A DNA stretch of 48,538 bases from Actinomycetales bacterium (lineage in GTDB: Bacteria > Actinomycetota > Actinomycetes > Actinomycetales > Microbacteriaceae). Position 1 is the stretch's first letter; the number at the start of each line of letters is the position of its first letter. Under the pieces are notes generated by a model. That model had not been told where the DNA came from, ran no database searches, and saw nothing but the letters and a program-made list of their open reading frames with translations. Shown one piece after another: positions 12,814 through 22,573 of the stretch. The stretch covers positions 1 to 48,538 of the forward strand of contig JAFKEN010000016.1 in NCBI GenBank assembly GCA_017308515.1, in the 5' to 3' direction. Made by a program: the position numbers and the translations under genes.

Positions 12814-14174
12814 GCCACCTCGTGATCGGTCGGGGTCGGAAGGGTCTGCAGCTCGCCGTCGAGCACGGTGGCGACGCCCGCGTGGAACGTCGCGACGATC
12901 CGGCCGGGCAGCTCCCGGCCGAGGTACGGGGAGTTCACGCCGCGACCGCGCAACTGCGCGCGCCCGAAGCGGCGGCGGGCGGTCGGGTCGACGAGCGTCA
13001 GGTGCGCGGGGCTGCCCGGCGCGAAGGGCGCGTCGTAGCCGGGCACCCGGCCGATCTCGGCGGGGGTGCGGGAGAGCACGCGCGCGACATCGCCCCAGTC
13101 GAGGTGACCGGGATCCACGAGCGCGGCCTGCACGACGCTCAGCGCGCTCTCGAGGCCCACCATCCCGAAGCTCGCCTCGGCCCAGGCGCACTCCTTGCTC
13201 TCGACCGGATGCGGCGCGTGGTCGGTCGCGACGATGTCGATCGTGCCGTCGGCGACCGCCGCGCGCAGCGCGCGGACGTCCTCGTCGCGCCGCAGCGGCG
13301 GGTTGACCTTCAGCCGCGAGTCGTAGCCGCGATGCCCGACCGCGTCGGGATCGAGGGCGGCGTCGCCCGCGATGAGCTGCTCGGTCAGCAGCAGGTGGTG
13401 CGGGGTCGCCTCCGCGGTCACCGCGATGCCCCGCGCCTTCGCCCAGCGGATGACGTCGACACTGCCGGCGGTCGAGAGGTGGCAGACGTGCAGCCGCGCG
13501 CCGACGTGCTCGGCCAGCAGCACGTCGCGCGCGATGATCGCCTCCTCGGCCACCGCCGGCCACCCCGCGAGACCGAGCGTCGAGGCGAGGGCGCCCTCGT
13601 TCATCTGCGCGCCCTCGGTCAGCCGCGGCTCCTGCGCGTGCTGCGCCACGACGCCGTCGAAGGTCGCGACGTACTCGAGCGCGCGACGCATGAGGAGGGC
13701 GTCGTGGACGCACTTGCCGTCGTCGCTGAAGACTCGCACGGCGGCGCGCGAGCGCGCCATCGCGCCGATCTCGGCGAGCCGCTCCCCCGCGAGGCCGACC
13801 GTCACGGCGCCGACGGGGCGCACCGTCGCGTAGCCCGCCGCCGCCCCGAGGGCCGCGACCTGCTCGACGACGCCCGCGGTGTCCTGCACCGGGAAGGTGT
13901 TGGCCATCGCGTGCACGGTGGTGAAGCCGCCCGCGGCGGCAGCGCGCGATCCGGTGAGCACGGTCTCGCTCTGCTCGAACCCGGGCTCGCGCAGGTGGGT
14001 GTGCAGGTCGACGAGGCCCGGCAGCGCACGCAGGCCCGCCGCATCCACCGGGATCGCCCCCCGGTCGCTCAGCCCCGCGCCGCGCTCGGCGATGCGGCCC
14101 TCGCGCACGAGGAGATCGGTCGTCTCGCCGTCCGGCAGCGTCGCGCCGCGGATCAGGTAGGCCGTGCCGCTCAT
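12810..14174 (-). CDS. pyrC: Dihydroorotase
   Basis: Zinc amidohydrolase closing carbamoyl aspartate to dihydroorotate. The 454 residues match the type I family. Metal ligands are visible as H58 and H60 in [12 protein letters not shown], with later metal histidines in QHAQE and HVCHLST and the catalytic aspartate in VATDHAPHP. The ATG start overlaps the pyrB stop (ATGA) and the stop overlaps carA (ATGA), so it is tightly coupled on both sides. Confidence 0.98.
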   Translation of the reverse strand: MSGTAYLIRGATLPDGETTDLLVREGRIAERGAGLSDRGAIPVDAAGLRALPGLVDLHTHLREPGFEQSETVLTGSRAAAAGGFTTVHAMANTFPVQDTAGVVEQVAALGAAAGYATVRPVGAVTVGLAGERLAEIGAMARSRAAVRVFSDDGKCVHDALLMRRALEYVATFDGVVAQHAQEPRLTEGAQMNEGALASTLGLAGWPAVAEEAIIARDVLLAEHVGARLHVCHLSTAGSVDVIRWAKARGIAVTAEATPHHLLLTEQLIAGDAALDPDAVGHRGYDSRLKVNPPLRRDEDVRALRAAVADGTIDIVATDHAPHPVESKECAWAEASFGMVGLESALSVVQAALVDPGHLDWGDVARVLSRTPAEIGRVPGYDAPFAPGSPAHLTLVDPTARRRFGRAQLRGRGVNSPYLGRELPGRIVATFHAGVATVLDGELQTLPTPTDHEVA

Positions 14175-15151
14175 GCCGCACCCGCCTCGCGGGCACCCGC
14201 GTGCCGACCCCCCGAGAGCACCGTGTAGAGCACCGCCATCCGTATCGCCACCCCGTTCGCGACCTGATCGAGCACGAGCGACCTCTCGGAGTCGGCGGCC
14301 GCCGCCGAGATCTCCAGGCCGCGGTTCATCGGGCCGGGGTGCATCACCATGGTATCGGCGTGCAGCCGGGCGAACCGTTCCTCGTCGAGCCCCCAGAACC
14401 CCGCGTACTCGCGCTCGTGCGGGAAGTAGGCGGCGTGCATGCGCTCCTGCTGGATGCGCAGCATCATGAGCACGTCGGGCGCGTCCGCGATCGCGGCGTC
14501 GAGATCGCTCGAGGTCGTCACCGGCCACTGCTCGGCCCCGAAGGGCAGCAGCGTGCGCGGGGCGACGAGGTGGACGCGTGCCCCGAGGGTCGGCAGCAGG
14601 CCGAGGTTGGCGCGCGCGACGCGCGAGTGCAGCACGTCGCCGACGATCGTGACCCGCAGGCCGTCGAGGCCTTGTCCGCGGCTGTCGGCCCCGTGGCGGG
14701 CCTTGCGCATCGTGTAGGCGTCGAGCAGGCCCTGGGTCGGGTGGTCGTGCGTGCCGTCGCCGGCGTTGACCACTGCGGCGTCGATCCACGCGCTCTCGGC
14801 GAGCACCCGCGCGGCACCGGAGGCCGCGTGCCGCAGCACGACGGCGTCGATGCCCATCGCCGCGATCGTCTGGGCGGTGTCCTTCAGGCTCTCGCCCTTC
14901 GAGACGCTCGAACCCTTGGCGCTGAAGGTGATGACGTCGGCGGAGAGGCGCTTCGCCGCGGCCTCGAAGCTCAGCCGGGTACGCGTCGAGTCCTCGAAGA
15001 AGAGGTTCGCGACCGTGCGCCCCTGCAGGGTCGGCAGCTTCGGCACCCGGCGGGTCGCGACGTCGGCCATGTCCTCCGCGGTGTCGAGCAGCGCGATCGC
15101 GCTCGCGCGGTCGAGATCGGCCGAGGCCAGCAGGTGGCGCAGCCCGGTCAC
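14171..15151 (-). CDS. pyrB: Aspartate carbamoyltransferase catalytic subunit
   Basis: Condenses carbamoyl phosphate with aspartate. The 326-residue protein shows the carbamoyl-phosphate site [13 protein letters not shown] (STRTR 55-59), HPTQ in [14 protein letters not shown] and the C-terminal HPGPMNRG. No pyrI regulatory subunit is seen in the window, as expected for actinobacteria. The GTG start overlaps the pyrR stop by four bases (GTGA), so any repression of pyrR translation should extend to pyrB. Confidence 0.98.
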   Translation of the reverse strand: MTGLRHLLASADLDRASAIALLDTAEDMADVATRRVPKLPTLQGRTVANLFFEDSTRTRLSFEAAAKRLSADVITFSAKGSSVSKGESLKDTAQTIAAMGIDAVVLRHAASGAARVLAESAWIDAAVVNAGDGTHDHPTQGLLDAYTMRKARHGADSRGQGLDGLRVTIVGDVLHSRVARANLGLLPTLGARVHLVAPRTLLPFGAEQWPVTTSSDLDAAIADAPDVLMMLRIQQERMHAAYFPHEREYAGFWGLDEERFARLHADTMVMHPGPMNRGLEISAAAADSERSLVLDQVANGVAIRMAVLYTVLSGGRHAGAREAGAA

Positions 15152-15699
15152 GCGGCACCCCCGTCGGCTTCGCCGCCCGTGATCGTCACGGCGTCCTCGC
15201 CGTCGAGCTCCGCGAGCGTCACGTTGATGCGCTCGGCCGCCGAGCTCGGCAGGTTCTTGCCGACGAAGTCGGCGCGGATCGGCAGCTCCCGGTGGCCGCG
15301 GTCGACGAGCACCGCGAGGCGCACCGCGCGCGGGCGTCCGTGGGCCCCGAGGGCGTCGAGCGCCGCGCGGATCGTGCGGCCGGAGTAGAGCACGTCGTCG
15401 ACGAGCACGACGGTGCGGTCGTCGATGCCGGCGGCCGGGATCCGCGTGGGCTGCGGAGTGCGGGTGGGGTGGCGGTCGAGGTCGTCGCGGTACATCGTGA
15501 CGTCGAGGGCACCGACCGGGATCTCGGCGTCGAGCCCGGCGAGGATCGCGCCCAGACGCTCGGCGAGCAGCGCACCGCGGGTCGGGATGCCGAGGAGGAC
15601 GAGGCCGCTCGCGCCCCGGTTCGTCTCGAGGATCTCGTGCGCGATACGGGTCAGAGCCCGCTGGATGTCGGCCTGCTGCAGGACGGCGCGCGTCTGCAT
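15148..15699 (-). CDS. pyrR: PyrR, pyr mRNA-binding regulator and uracil phosphoribosyltransferase-like protein
   Basis: The 183-residue PRPP-fold protein has the PRPP loop [17 protein letters not shown] at about 97-113. PyrR binds the 5' leader of pyr mRNA when UMP is high; in Bacillus it causes attenuation, and in Mycobacterium smegmatis it represses translation. The ATG is preceded by a near-perfect AAGGAGGT ribosome site embedded in a PyrR-like RNA element (see 15700-15745), which favours the mycobacterial mode. It is the first gene of the operon that runs to rsmB. Confidence 0.96.
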   Translation of the reverse strand: MQTRAVLQQADIQRALTRIAHEILETNRGASGLVLLGIPTRGALLAERLGAILAGLDAEIPVGALDVTMYRDDLDRHPTRTPQPTRIPAAGIDDRTVVLVDDVLYSGRTIRAALDALGAHGRPRAVRLAVLVDRGHRELPIRADFVGKNLPSSAAERINVTLAELDGEDAVTITGGEADGGAA

Positions 15700-15745
15700 C
15701 GGGACCTCCTTACCCGCCTCTCGGGACGGACTTCAAGGACGTCGG
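15700..15745 (-). promoter_or_regulatory. Candidate PyrR-binding leader element overlapping the pyrR ribosome binding site
   Basis: On the minus strand, 15732-15704 reads AGTCCGTCCCGAGAGGCG and continues GGTAAGGAGGT. The GAGAGGC core, flanked by AGUCC upstream and AAGG downstream, resembles the PyrR anti-antiterminator loop consensus as I remember it. The AAGG is itself the Shine-Dalgarno (AAGGAGGT, 15711-15704). There is no terminator or U-run between it and the ATG, so translational blocking rather than attenuation is the natural inference. Confidence 0.65.
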
Positions 15746-15753
15746 TTTCGGCG

Positions 15754-15759
15754 AGGATA
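15754..15759 (-). promoter_or_regulatory. Probable -10 box (TATCCT) of the pyr operon
   Basis: TATCCT lies just downstream of the nusB stop, about 54 bases before the pyrR ATG, predicting a leader of about 48 bases that contains the whole PyrR element. No convincing -35 is visible at 16-18 bases; it would lie inside the nusB end. Confidence 0.5.
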
Positions 15760-15766
15760 GCAGCCC

Positions 15767-16192
15767 TCAGGAGCCCGCCGGGTGCGCGGCGCGCGCGATG
15801 CCGGCGAGCAGACCGTTGAGGTAGCCCGCCGAGTCCTCGGTGCTGAGCAGCGTCGCCGACTCGACCGCCTCCGAGATCGCGACGGCGTCGGGCACCTCGT
15901 CGTTGTAGAGCAGCTCCCACGCGGCCAGCCGGGCGATCGCGCGGTCGAGCACCGGCATCCGGTCGAGGGTCCAGCCGTGCGCGTGCTCGAGGATCGCCGC
16001 GTCGATCTCGGCGCCGTGCTCGGCGACGCCCTCGACGATGCGCCGCGCGTAGTCCCAGGAGCCCGCCCGGCGCGGGTCGGCGTCGGCGCGCACCTGCTCC
16101 TCGGCCAGGAGGGTCGCCAGCGGCACGCCGCGCAGGTCGGCGCCGTAGATCAGGTCGAGGGCGCGCTTGCGCGCCTTGGTCCGCGCGCTCAT
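15767..16192 (-). CDS. nusB: Transcription antitermination factor NusB
   Basis: The 141-residue all-helical RNA-binding factor partners NusE/S10 in rRNA antitermination. The N-terminus SARTKARKRALDLIYGADLRG and the C-terminal SAGYLNGLLAGIARA are the family ends; PVLDRAIARLAAWELLYND is the central NusB signature. The start is ATG with only a weak upstream GGGGTGAG. It is 27 bases after efp, the usual efp-nusB pair, and ends about 70 bases before the pyrR start. Confidence 0.95.
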   Translation of the reverse strand: MSARTKARKRALDLIYGADLRGVPLATLLAEEQVRADADPRRAGSWDYARRIVEGVAEHGAEIDAAILEHAHGWTLDRMPVLDRAIARLAAWELLYNDEVPDAVAISEAVESATLLSTEDSAGYLNGLLAGIARAAHPAGS

Positions 16193-16219
16193 CGCGTGCT
16201 CACCCCTACCGCGGCCGAC

Positions 16220-16783
16220 TCAGTCGTTGACGCGGCCGAGGTACGACCCGTCGCGGGTGTCGACCTTGACCTTGGTGCCGGTCTCGAGGAACAGCGGCAC
16301 CTGGATCTCGTAGCCGGTCTCGAGGGTCGCCGGCTTGGTACCGGCCGAGCTGCGGTCGCCCTGCAGGCCGGGCTCGGTGTAGGTGACCTCGAGCACGACG
16401 GAGGCGGGCATCTCGACGTAGAGCGGCTCGCCCTCGTGCGTGGCGATGGTGACGCTCTGGTTCTCGAGCATGAAGTTGGCGGCATCGCCGACCGTCTCGG
16501 CGGGCACCGTGATCTGGTCGTAGTCGCTCGTGTCCATGAACACGAAGCCGGTGCCGTCGTTGTACAGGTACTGGAAGTCGCGGCGGTCGACGGTCGCGAA
16601 GTCGATCTTCGTGCCGGCGTTGAAGGTGCGGTCGACGACCTTGCCGCTCGTCACGTTCTTGAGCTTGGTGCGCACGAAGGCGCCGCCCTTGCCGGGCTTG
16701 ACGTGCTGGAACTCCACGACGTTCCACAGCTGCCCGTCGAGGCTCAGCACGCTGCCGTTCTTGATGTCGTTCGTCGTCGCCAT
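16220..16783 (-). CDS. efp: Translation elongation factor P
   Basis: The 187-residue, three-domain ribosome factor relieves stalling at polyproline. The domain I tip loop [10 protein letters not shown] carries Lys32 at the functional position. No epmA/epmB-type modification gene is nearby, and actinobacterial EF-P is thought to work unmodified. The C-terminal OB signature ends [15 protein letters not shown]. The ATG has AGGAAGC at normal spacing. Polyproline-rich neighbours such as the SecD linker are plausible clients. Confidence 0.98.
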   Translation of the reverse strand: MATTNDIKNGSVLSLDGQLWNVVEFQHVKPGKGGAFVRTKLKNVTSGKVVDRTFNAGTKIDFATVDRRDFQYLYNDGTGFVFMDTSDYDQITVPAETVGDAANFMLENQSVTIATHEGEPLYVEMPASVVLEVTYTEPGLQGDRSSAGTKPATLETGYEIQVPLFLETGTKVKVDTRDGSYLGRVND

Positions 16784-16830
16784 GGGGGGAGCTTCCTGGT
16801 GCGGGGGGAGGGGGCCGAGCGGCCCGTACG

Positions 16831-16836
16831 AGTGTA
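16831..16836 (-). promoter_or_regulatory. Probable -10 box (TACACT) for efp-nusB
   Basis: TACACT in the 62-base aroQ-efp gap predicts a transcript with a leader of about 40 bases carrying the efp AGGAAGC ribosome site. No clear -35 is visible. Confidence 0.45.
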
Positions 16837-16845
16837 GACGAGGCC

Positions 16846-17298
16846 TCAGGCGGGCTCGGGCGGCAGGCGGCGGGCCACCGCGTCGAGCGCGAGCAGGTAC
16901 GAGTCGAAGCCGAAGCCCGCGATCACCCCGGTGGCGACGCCCGAGACGACGCTGCGGTGGCGGAACTCCTCCCGCGCGTGCGGGTTCGAGAGGTGCACCT
17001 CGACGAGCGGCAGCCCGGCCTTGGTCACCATCGCGGCCGCGTCGCGCAGCCCGTAGCTGTAGTGCGTGAACGCCGCCGGGTTGAGGATCACGGGCGAGGC
17101 GGTGTCGACCGCCTCGTGCAGCCAGCCGATCAGCTCGCCCTCGTCGTCGGTCTGCCGCACGTCGATCTCGACCCCCTCGGGGGCCGCCTCGCCCAGCTGC
17201 ACCCGGAGCGCCGAGAGATCCTGGTCGCCGTAGACCTCGGGCTCGCGACTGCCGAGGCGCCCGAGGTTGGGGCCGTTGAGCACGAGCACACGGGTCAT
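16846..17298 (-). CDS. aroQ: 3-dehydroquinate dehydratase, type II
   Basis: Third shikimate pathway step. The 150-residue type II enzyme shows [17 protein letters not shown] with loop Arg18 and catalytic Tyr23, [15 protein letters not shown], and [16 protein letters not shown] with the catalytic histidine. The ATG has no ribosome site, but a TAGGCT box stands exactly six bases upstream, predicting a leaderless mRNA. It is separated from aroB by the FAD oxidoreductase gene, whereas in mycobacteria aroB and this gene are adjacent as I recall. Confidence 0.96.
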   Translation of the reverse strand: MTRVLVLNGPNLGRLGSREPEVYGDQDLSALRVQLGEAAPEGVEIDVRQTDDEGELIGWLHEAVDTASPVILNPAAFTHYSYGLRDAAAMVTKAGLPLVEVHLSNPHAREEFRHRSVVSGVATGVIAGFGFDSYLLALDAVARRLPPEPA

Positions 17299-17304
17299 GC
17301 GGGC

Positions 17305-17310
17305 AGCCTA
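17305..17310 (-). promoter_or_regulatory. -10 box (TAGGCT) for leaderless aroQ transcript
   Basis: TAGGCT, then gcccgc (six bases), then the aroQ ATG. With the start point normally 6-7 bases after the hexamer, transcription would begin on the A of ATG. Confidence 0.55.
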
Positions 17311-17329
17311 GCGGCGCGATCGCGGGTGC

Positions 17330-18643
17330 TCAGGGCACGACGTTGTGGTTGCCGGCGAAGACGTTCGCGGGATCCCACTTCCGCTTCACCGCCCGCAGCC
17401 GCTCGAGCGTGGCCGGCGGGTACATCCGCGTCACGGTGTCGGCGTCGGTGCGGGTGCGGAAGTTGCCGTAGACCAGCCCGGCGTCGCCCAGCGCACGGCG
17501 CCACTGCGCCCGCAGCGGGGCGAACTCCTCCTCGGGGATCTCCCCCGGCCGGAACGCCGCGACCATCGCGAGCAGCACCGCGTCCCTCCCGGCCCACGCG
17601 GTGGCCTCGGCGGGGATGCGGGAGGCGGCGCCGCCGAGCGTGCGGCAGAACAGCATGCCCGCGAAGGCCTCGTGCGCCCCGACGAGCGCGTCGAGCGCGT
17701 CGCTCGAGACGTCGGTCAGGAGCGCGTTCTCCTCCGCCATCGACATCGGCGGCCCCTCCGGCGGGTGCGGATCCTCGAGCGCGTCGGCGTACGCCCCGAC
17801 CGTCAGGCTCTCGGCCCGCACGCTGTCGAGCGCGAGCAGCGGCGCGAGGGCGGCGCGTGCCGCGACCGGATCGGTGCCGGCCCAGACGGTCGTGACCCGC
17901 AGGCTCTCGGGCATCTCCGGCCCCATCGCCGGGGTCGCCAGGAGCGTCGCGGTGAGCTCGTCGGGCGCCGTGCGCGCGAGGTCGGCCAGCACACCGAGCG
18001 CGTCGCGCAGCCCGGCCGGGTCGAGGTCGATCGCGCCGTGCACGACCCCCTCCAGGCGGTGCGCGCGGAAGTCGAACCGGGTGACGACGCCGAGGTTGCC
18101 CCCGCCGCCCCGCAGGGCCCAGAACAGCTCGGGTTCGCGGTCAGCGTCGACCTCGAGCACCTCGCCGGCGGCGGTGACCAGCTGCACGCCGACGAGCGCG
18201 TCGAGGGCGAGGCCCCAGGCCCGCACCATCCAGCCGACTCCGCCGCCCAGGGTGAGACCCGCGACCCCGACCGAGCGGGTGTCGCCCGAGCTGAGCGCGA
18301 GCGCGTGCGGGGCGAGCGCCGCGGCGACCTCGCCCCAGAGCGCTCCCGGTCCGATGCACACCAGGTCGCCCGCGACCTCGATGCCGGCGAGGCCGCGCAG
18401 GTCGAGCAGGAGGCCGTCGGTGCCGGTGAAGGCGCTGTGGCCGCCGCTGCGCACCCCGAGGCGCAGCCCCTCGGCGATCGCGTGGCGCACCGCGGAGGCG
18501 ACGCCCTCCGCGTCCGCCGGGCGCACGAGGAGGCGGGGGCTCCCGGCGGCGGGGCCGTAGCCCGCGATCGCCTCGGCGAAGCCCTCGTCGGCGTGGGTGA
18601 GCACGGATCCGGTCGGTCCTGAGCGGAGCTCGGCGGCGGTCAT
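17330..18643 (-). CDS. FAD-linked oxidoreductase of the berberine-bridge-enzyme (BBE) type
   Basis: A 437-residue PCMH/BBE flavoprotein. The N-terminal FAD-binding domain has LGVRSGGHSAFTG, where His69 is the likely covalent 8-alpha FAD site, and the ADP-binding GVAGLTLGGGVGWMVR. The family's second (cysteinyl) attachment position is not a Cys, so mono-covalent FAD is inferred. The C-terminal BBE motif is DPANVFAGNHNVVP. The substrate cannot be predicted; relatives oxidise alcohols, sugars or antibiotics. The ATG (18643) is chosen over an in-frame GTG (18658) because a TACGGT box sits six bases before the ATG. It interrupts the aroB-aroQ order and may not be metabolically linked. Confidence 0.9.
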   Translation of the reverse strand: MTAAELRSGPTGSVLTHADEGFAEAIAGYGPAAGSPRLLVRPADAEGVASAVRHAIAEGLRLGVRSGGHSAFTGTDGLLLDLRGLAGIEVAGDLVCIGPGALWGEVAAALAPHALALSSGDTRSVGVAGLTLGGGVGWMVRAWGLALDALVGVQLVTAAGEVLEVDADREPELFWALRGGGGNLGVVTRFDFRAHRLEGVVHGAIDLDPAGLRDALGVLADLARTAPDELTATLLATPAMGPEMPESLRVTTVWAGTDPVAARAALAPLLALDSVRAESLTVGAYADALEDPHPPEGPPMSMAEENALLTDVSSDALDALVGAHEAFAGMLFCRTLGGAASRIPAEATAWAGRDAVLLAMVAAFRPGEIPEEEFAPLRAQWRRALGDAGLVYGNFRTRTDADTVTRMYPPATLERLRAVKRKWDPANVFAGNHNVVP

Positions 18644-18649
18644 GTGGAC

Positions 18650-18655
18650 ACCGTA
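18650..18655 (-). promoter_or_regulatory. -10 box (TACGGT) for leaderless FAD-oxidoreductase transcript
   Basis: TACGGT, gtccac, ATG: the same six-base spacing as aroQ, rarA, relA and ruvC. It supports a monocistronic promoter in the 81-base gap after aroB and argues for the ATG start. Confidence 0.5.
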
Positions 18656-18724
18656 CACAGCACGGACGACGCCCGGCTTCGCGCGTCCCTCGGCGGCCGC
18701 CCGGCGGCGCGGACTGATGCCGGC

Positions 18725-19807
18725 TCAGCCCTCGGCGAGCTCCTGGTAGGCCGCGAACAGCAGCGACTCGTCGGGCCCCTCGAGCACCGTCGGCCGCCCG
18801 ATCGCGTCGAGCACGATGAAGCGCAGCATGCCCGCGCGCGACTTCTTGTCGCGCTGCATCGTGGCCAGCAGGGTCGGCCAGCGCGCCGTCGGATAGCTCG
18901 TGGGCAGCGTGAGCGAGGTGAGGATCCGCCGGTGCCGCTCGACCGCCTCGTCGCTCAGCGAGCGCGTGAGTCGCGAGAGCTCCGCCGCGAAGACCATACC
19001 GATCGCGACGGCCGCGCCATGACGCCACTGGTAGCGCTCGGCGTGCTCGATCGCGTGCCCGAGGGTGTGCCCGTAGTTGAGGATCTCGCGCAGGCCCTGC
19101 TCGGTGAAGTCCTCCCCCACGACGCGCGCCTTCACCGCGATCGCGCGCTCGACGAGCTCGCGGAAGGCCGCGCTGCCGGGGTCGGTCGCGGCGTCCACGT
19201 CGGCCTCGAGCAGATCGAGGATCACGGGGTCGGCGATGAACCCGCACTTCACGACCTCCGCGAACCCGGCCAGCAGCTCGTTGCGCCCGAGCCCGTCGAG
19301 CAGGTCGAGGTCGCACAGCACCGCGCGCGGCGCGTGGAACGCGCCGACGAGGTTCTTGCCTTCCGCGGTGTTGATGCCGGTCTTGCCCCCGACCGCCGCG
19401 TCGACCATGCCGAGCACCGTGGTGGGGATCTGCACGAGCGCGACGCCGCGCAGCCAGGTCGCCGCGACGAAGCCGGCGAGGTCGGTCGTGGCCCCGCCGC
19501 CGAGGCCGATGACGGCGTCGGTGCGGGTGAAGTCGGTCTGCCCCATGACCTGCCAGCAGAAGGCCGCCACCTCGACGCGCTTGGCGGCCTCGGCGTCGGG
19601 CACCTCGGCGAGGTAGGCGGTGGTCCCGGCCTCGGCGAGCCGCTCGCGCAGCGCCTCCGCGCGCGCGGCGAGCGGGGGCGCGTGCACGATGAGCACCTTC
19701 GCGGTGCGGGCGTCGAGCGCGCCGGCGACCTCGCCGAGCAGGTCGCGGCCGACGAGCACGTCGTAGCCGGGCTGCCCGGCGACCGGGATGCGGGTGACGT
19801 CGCTCAC
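18725..19807 (-). CDS. aroB: 3-dehydroquinate synthase
   Basis: Second shikimate pathway step, DAHP to dehydroquinate, NAD- and metal-dependent. The 360 residues include [36 protein letters not shown], the metal glutamate region GFAEVVKCG and [12 protein letters not shown]. The GTG start overlaps the aroK stop (GTGA). It is the last gene of the aroE-aroC-aroK-aroB run before the FAD oxidoreductase. Confidence 0.98.
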   Translation of the reverse strand: MSDVTRIPVAGQPGYDVLVGRDLLGEVAGALDARTAKVLIVHAPPLAARAEALRERLAEAGTTAYLAEVPDAEAAKRVEVAAFCWQVMGQTDFTRTDAVIGLGGGATTDLAGFVAATWLRGVALVQIPTTVLGMVDAAVGGKTGINTAEGKNLVGAFHAPRAVLCDLDLLDGLGRNELLAGFAEVVKCGFIADPVILDLLEADVDAATDPGSAAFRELVERAIAVKARVVGEDFTEQGLREILNYGHTLGHAIEHAERYQWRHGAAVAIGMVFAAELSRLTRSLSDEAVERHRRILTSLTLPTSYPTARWPTLLATMQRDKKSRAGMLRFIVLDAIGRPTVLEGPDESLLFAAYQELAEG

Positions 19808-20442
19808 GCGGCACCTCCGGGGCTCGGGCGGCCGGCCGGATCGGCCGGGCCCTCCCCCGCGCGCGACTCCCGCTCCCGCACCCAGTCCGCGAGCTCGGCG
19901 GCGAGCTGGTCGTCGGCACGATGGGAGGTGTCGAGGCGGAGCACGGCGAGGGCCTCGTAGACCGGTCGGCGCTCCTCGAGGATCCGCTCCCAGGCGGCGA
20001 GGCCGCCGTCGCGCACGAGGGGGCGCTTGCCGCCCGCGAGGCGCGCCTCGACCGCCTCGGCCGAGACCGTGAGCAGCACGACGGACAGGCCGGCGAGACG
20101 GTCGCGCGTCGCGGGGTCGAGCACGGCCCCGCCGCCGAGCGCGACGACGCCGTCGCTCGCCAGTGCGTCGGCGACCGCCTCGCGCTCGAGCGTGCGGAAG
20201 TGGGGCTCGCCGTGCCGGTCGAAGATCTCGGCGATCGGCCCGTGCGCGGCCACCACGAGGCGGTCGGTGTCGACGAAGCGGGCACCCAGCAGACGCGCGA
20301 CGCGCTTGCCGACGCGCGACTTGCCGGCGCCCATCGGTCCGATCAGCACGAGCCGCGGGTGCGACGCGGTCTCGTCCGCGGGCCGATCGGCCTCGGCGCG
20401 CGGGTCGGTCACGGTGCTCGGGTCGGCGGTCGGGGCGGTCAT
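19804..20442 (-). CDS. aroK: Shikimate kinase
   Basis: Phosphorylates shikimate with ATP. The 212 residues carry the P-loop GPMGAGKS (35-42), the shikimate-binding FVDTDRLV and the Walker-B-like [16 protein letters not shown], and the lid GGKRPLV. A 28-residue Pro/Ala/Asp-rich N-terminal extension precedes the fold. The start is fixed by the ATGA overlap with aroC, though an internal start cannot be excluded. A GTGA overlap couples it to aroB. Confidence 0.96.
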   Translation of the reverse strand: MTAPTADPSTVTDPRAEADRPADETASHPRLVLIGPMGAGKSRVGKRVARLLGARFVDTDRLVVAAHGPIAEIFDRHGEPHFRTLEREAVADALASDGVVALGGGAVLDPATRDRLAGLSVVLLTVSAEAVEARLAGGKRPLVRDGGLAAWERILEERRPVYEALAVLRLDTSHRADDQLAAELADWVRERESRAGEGPADPAGRPSPGGAA

Positions 20443-21659
20443 GCCGTCGCGGCCGGGTCGGGCACGGTGCCCGCGCCGGTGCGCAGCGCGGCGGGGATCG
20501 CGGCGAGGTAGGCCTCGAGGTTGCGCCGGGTCTCCTCGAGCGAGTCGCCGCCGAACTTCTCGAGCACGGCCTCGGCGAGCACGAGCGCCACCATCGCCTC
20601 GGCGACGACCCCCGCCGCCGGGACGGCGCACACGTCGGAGCGCTGGTGGTGGGCCGCGGTCGCCTCGCCGGTCGCGACGTCGACGGTGCGCAGCGCGTGC
20701 GGCACCGTCGCGATCGGCTTCATCGCGGCGCGCACCCGCAGCACGGTGCCGGTCGACATGCCGCCCTCGGTGCCGCCCGCCTTGCCGGAGAGCCGCTCGA
20801 GGCTGTCGTCGCCCGGCACGATCTCGTCGTGCGCCTGCGAGCCCGGCCGGCGGGAGGTCTCGAAACCGTCCCCGACCTCGACCCCCTTGATGGCCTGGAT
20901 GCTCATGACGGCGCCGGCGAGGCGGGAGTCGAGGCGGCGATCCCAGTGGGTGTAGCTGCCGAGGCCCGGCGGGAGCCCGTAGGCGAGCACCTCGACGACG
21001 CCGCCGAGGGTGTCGCCGTCGTCGTGGGCGCGGTCGATACGCTCCACCATGGCCGCGCTCGTGGCGGCGTCGAAGCAGCGCAGCGGATCGGCGTCGAGCG
21101 CCGCGACGTCATCCGGGCCGGGCAGCGGCGAGCCCTCGGGCACGCGCACGGTCTCGATCGCGAGGGTGTGCGCGACGGTGCGGATGCCGAGCCCGGCCAG
21201 GAACGCGCGCGCGACGGCGCCGAGCGCGACCCGGGCCGCGGTCTCGCGGGCGCTCGCCCGCTCGAGCACGTTCCGCGCCTCCTCGAAGCCGTACTTCTGC
21301 ATGCCCACCAGGTCGGCGTGGCCGGGGCGGGGACGGGTGAGCGGAGCGCCGCGGCCGGCGGGCAGGGTCGCGGGATCCACCGGGGTGGCGCTCATGACGT
21401 CGACCCAGCGCGGCCACTCGGTGTTGCCGATGCGCAGCGCGACCGGCGAGCCCATCGTCGCCCCGAAGCGCACGCCGCCGGAGATCGTCAGCTCGTCCTG
21501 CTCGAACTTCTGGCGCGCGCCCCGGCCGTAGCCCAGGGTGCGGCGCTTGAGGTCGGCCTGGATGGTCTCGGGCGAGACCGGCACGCCCGCGGGCAGGCCC
21601 TCGAGAATCGCCACGAGCTCGGGCCCGTGCGACTCCCCCGCGGTCAGCCAGCGCAGCAT
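20439..21659 (-). CDS. aroC: Chorismate synthase
   Basis: Final common aromatic step, EPSP to chorismate, using reduced FMN. Three signatures are visible: [13 protein letters not shown] at the N-terminus, [13 protein letters not shown], and the C-terminal [18 protein letters not shown] start at the second ATG ([12 protein letters not shown]) because GGAAGG lies nine bases upstream. The first ATG (21668, three codons earlier) overlaps the aroE stop as ATGA but abuts the ribosome site. It ends in ATGA with aroK. Confidence 0.97.
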   Translation of the reverse strand: MLRWLTAGESHGPELVAILEGLPAGVPVSPETIQADLKRRTLGYGRGARQKFEQDELTISGGVRFGATMGSPVALRIGNTEWPRWVDVMSATPVDPATLPAGRGAPLTRPRPGHADLVGMQKYGFEEARNVLERASARETAARVALGAVARAFLAGLGIRTVAHTLAIETVRVPEGSPLPGPDDVAALDADPLRCFDAATSAAMVERIDRAHDDGDTLGGVVEVLAYGLPPGLGSYTHWDRRLDSRLAGAVMSIQAIKGVEVGDGFETSRRPGSQAHDEIVPGDDSLERLSGKAGGTEGGMSTGTVLRVRAAMKPIATVPHALRTVDVATGEATAAHHQRSDVCAVPAAGVVAEAMVALVLAEAVLEKFGGDSLEETRRNLEAYLAAIPAALRTGAGTVPDPAATA

Positions 21660-21664
21660 GCCTC

Positions 21665-22573
21665 TCATCCTTCCAGAGCCGGAGCGGGCGTCGAGCCGGC
21701 GGCCGGAGTCGATCCGGGCGCGCGCGGTGAACCGGGTGCCGACAGCCCGACCGCGTCGCGCATTGCGGCGACGACCGCCGCCTCGTCGGGGAGCGCGCCG
21801 TCGCGCGACCCGGTCGCGAAGATCCGCACCTGACCGATCGCCTGGTGCAGCAGCATCTCGAGGCCGCTCACGACCCGCCCGCCGGCCCGTTGCCAGGCGG
21901 TCGCGAGACGGCTCGGCCAGGGTTCGTAGGCGACGTCGAGCAGTACCGCGCGGGCGCGCGTCGCCTCGGGGACGGCGAGCTCGATCTCGGCGTGCCCCGG
22001 CAGGGTCGAGAGCACGAGATCCGGCACGGCCGCCGCCGCGTCCGGCGCCGCGAACGGCCGCAGCGCGAGTTCGAGGCCCAGGCGCTCGGCCAGCGGCGTC
22101 AGGTCGGCGGCGCGCTCGGGATCCCGCACCGAGACCTCGACGCGTCGCGCGCCGAGACGCGCGACCGCCGCGAGCGCGCTGCGGGCCGTGGCCCCGCCGC
22201 CCAGGATCTGCACGGTCTCGAGCGCGGTGACGCCGTGATCCGCCAGCGCCCGCACGATGCCCTCGACGTCGGTGTTGAAGCCGAGCCGCCGCGGGCCGTC
22301 GAAGAGCAGGGTGTTGGCGGCGCCGACGATCTCGACGAGCTCCTCGCGCTCGTCGAGCAGCGGCAGCACGACCTGCTTGTGCGGCATCGTGAGCGACAGC
22401 CCGCGCCAGTCGTCACCCAGCTCGTCGACGAATCCGCCCAGCTCGATCGCGGGCAGCTCGACGGCGGTGTAGCTCCAGTCGAGGCCGAGCACCCGGTAGG
22501 CGGCGGCGTGCAGCGCCGGCGACTTCGAGTGCGCCACCGGGTCGCCGAGCACCGCGAGGCGCGTGCCGCTCAC
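21665..22573 (-). CDS. aroE: Shikimate dehydrogenase
   Basis: Reduces dehydroshikimate with NADPH. The 302 residues contain the substrate site [13 protein letters not shown], catalytic lysine in [19 protein letters not shown] and the aspartate in GFNTDVEGI, then the dinucleotide loop [11 protein letters not shown]. The C-terminus carries an extra Pro/Gly/Ser/Ala tail of about 25 residues ([20 protein letters not shown]) with no known role, probably disordered. The GTG start overlaps the mltG stop (GTGA). Confidence 0.95.
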   Translation of the reverse strand: MSGTRLAVLGDPVAHSKSPALHAAAYRVLGLDWSYTAVELPAIELGGFVDELGDDWRGLSLTMPHKQVVLPLLDEREELVEIVGAANTLLFDGPRRLGFNTDVEGIVRALADHGVTALETVQILGGGATARSALAAVARLGARRVEVSVRDPERAADLTPLAERLGLELALRPFAAPDAAAAVPDLVLSTLPGHAEIELAVPEATRARAVLLDVAYEPWPSRLATAWQRAGGRVVSGLEMLLHQAIGQVRIFATGSRDGALPDEAAVVAAMRDAVGLSAPGSPRAPGSTPAAGSTPAPALEG

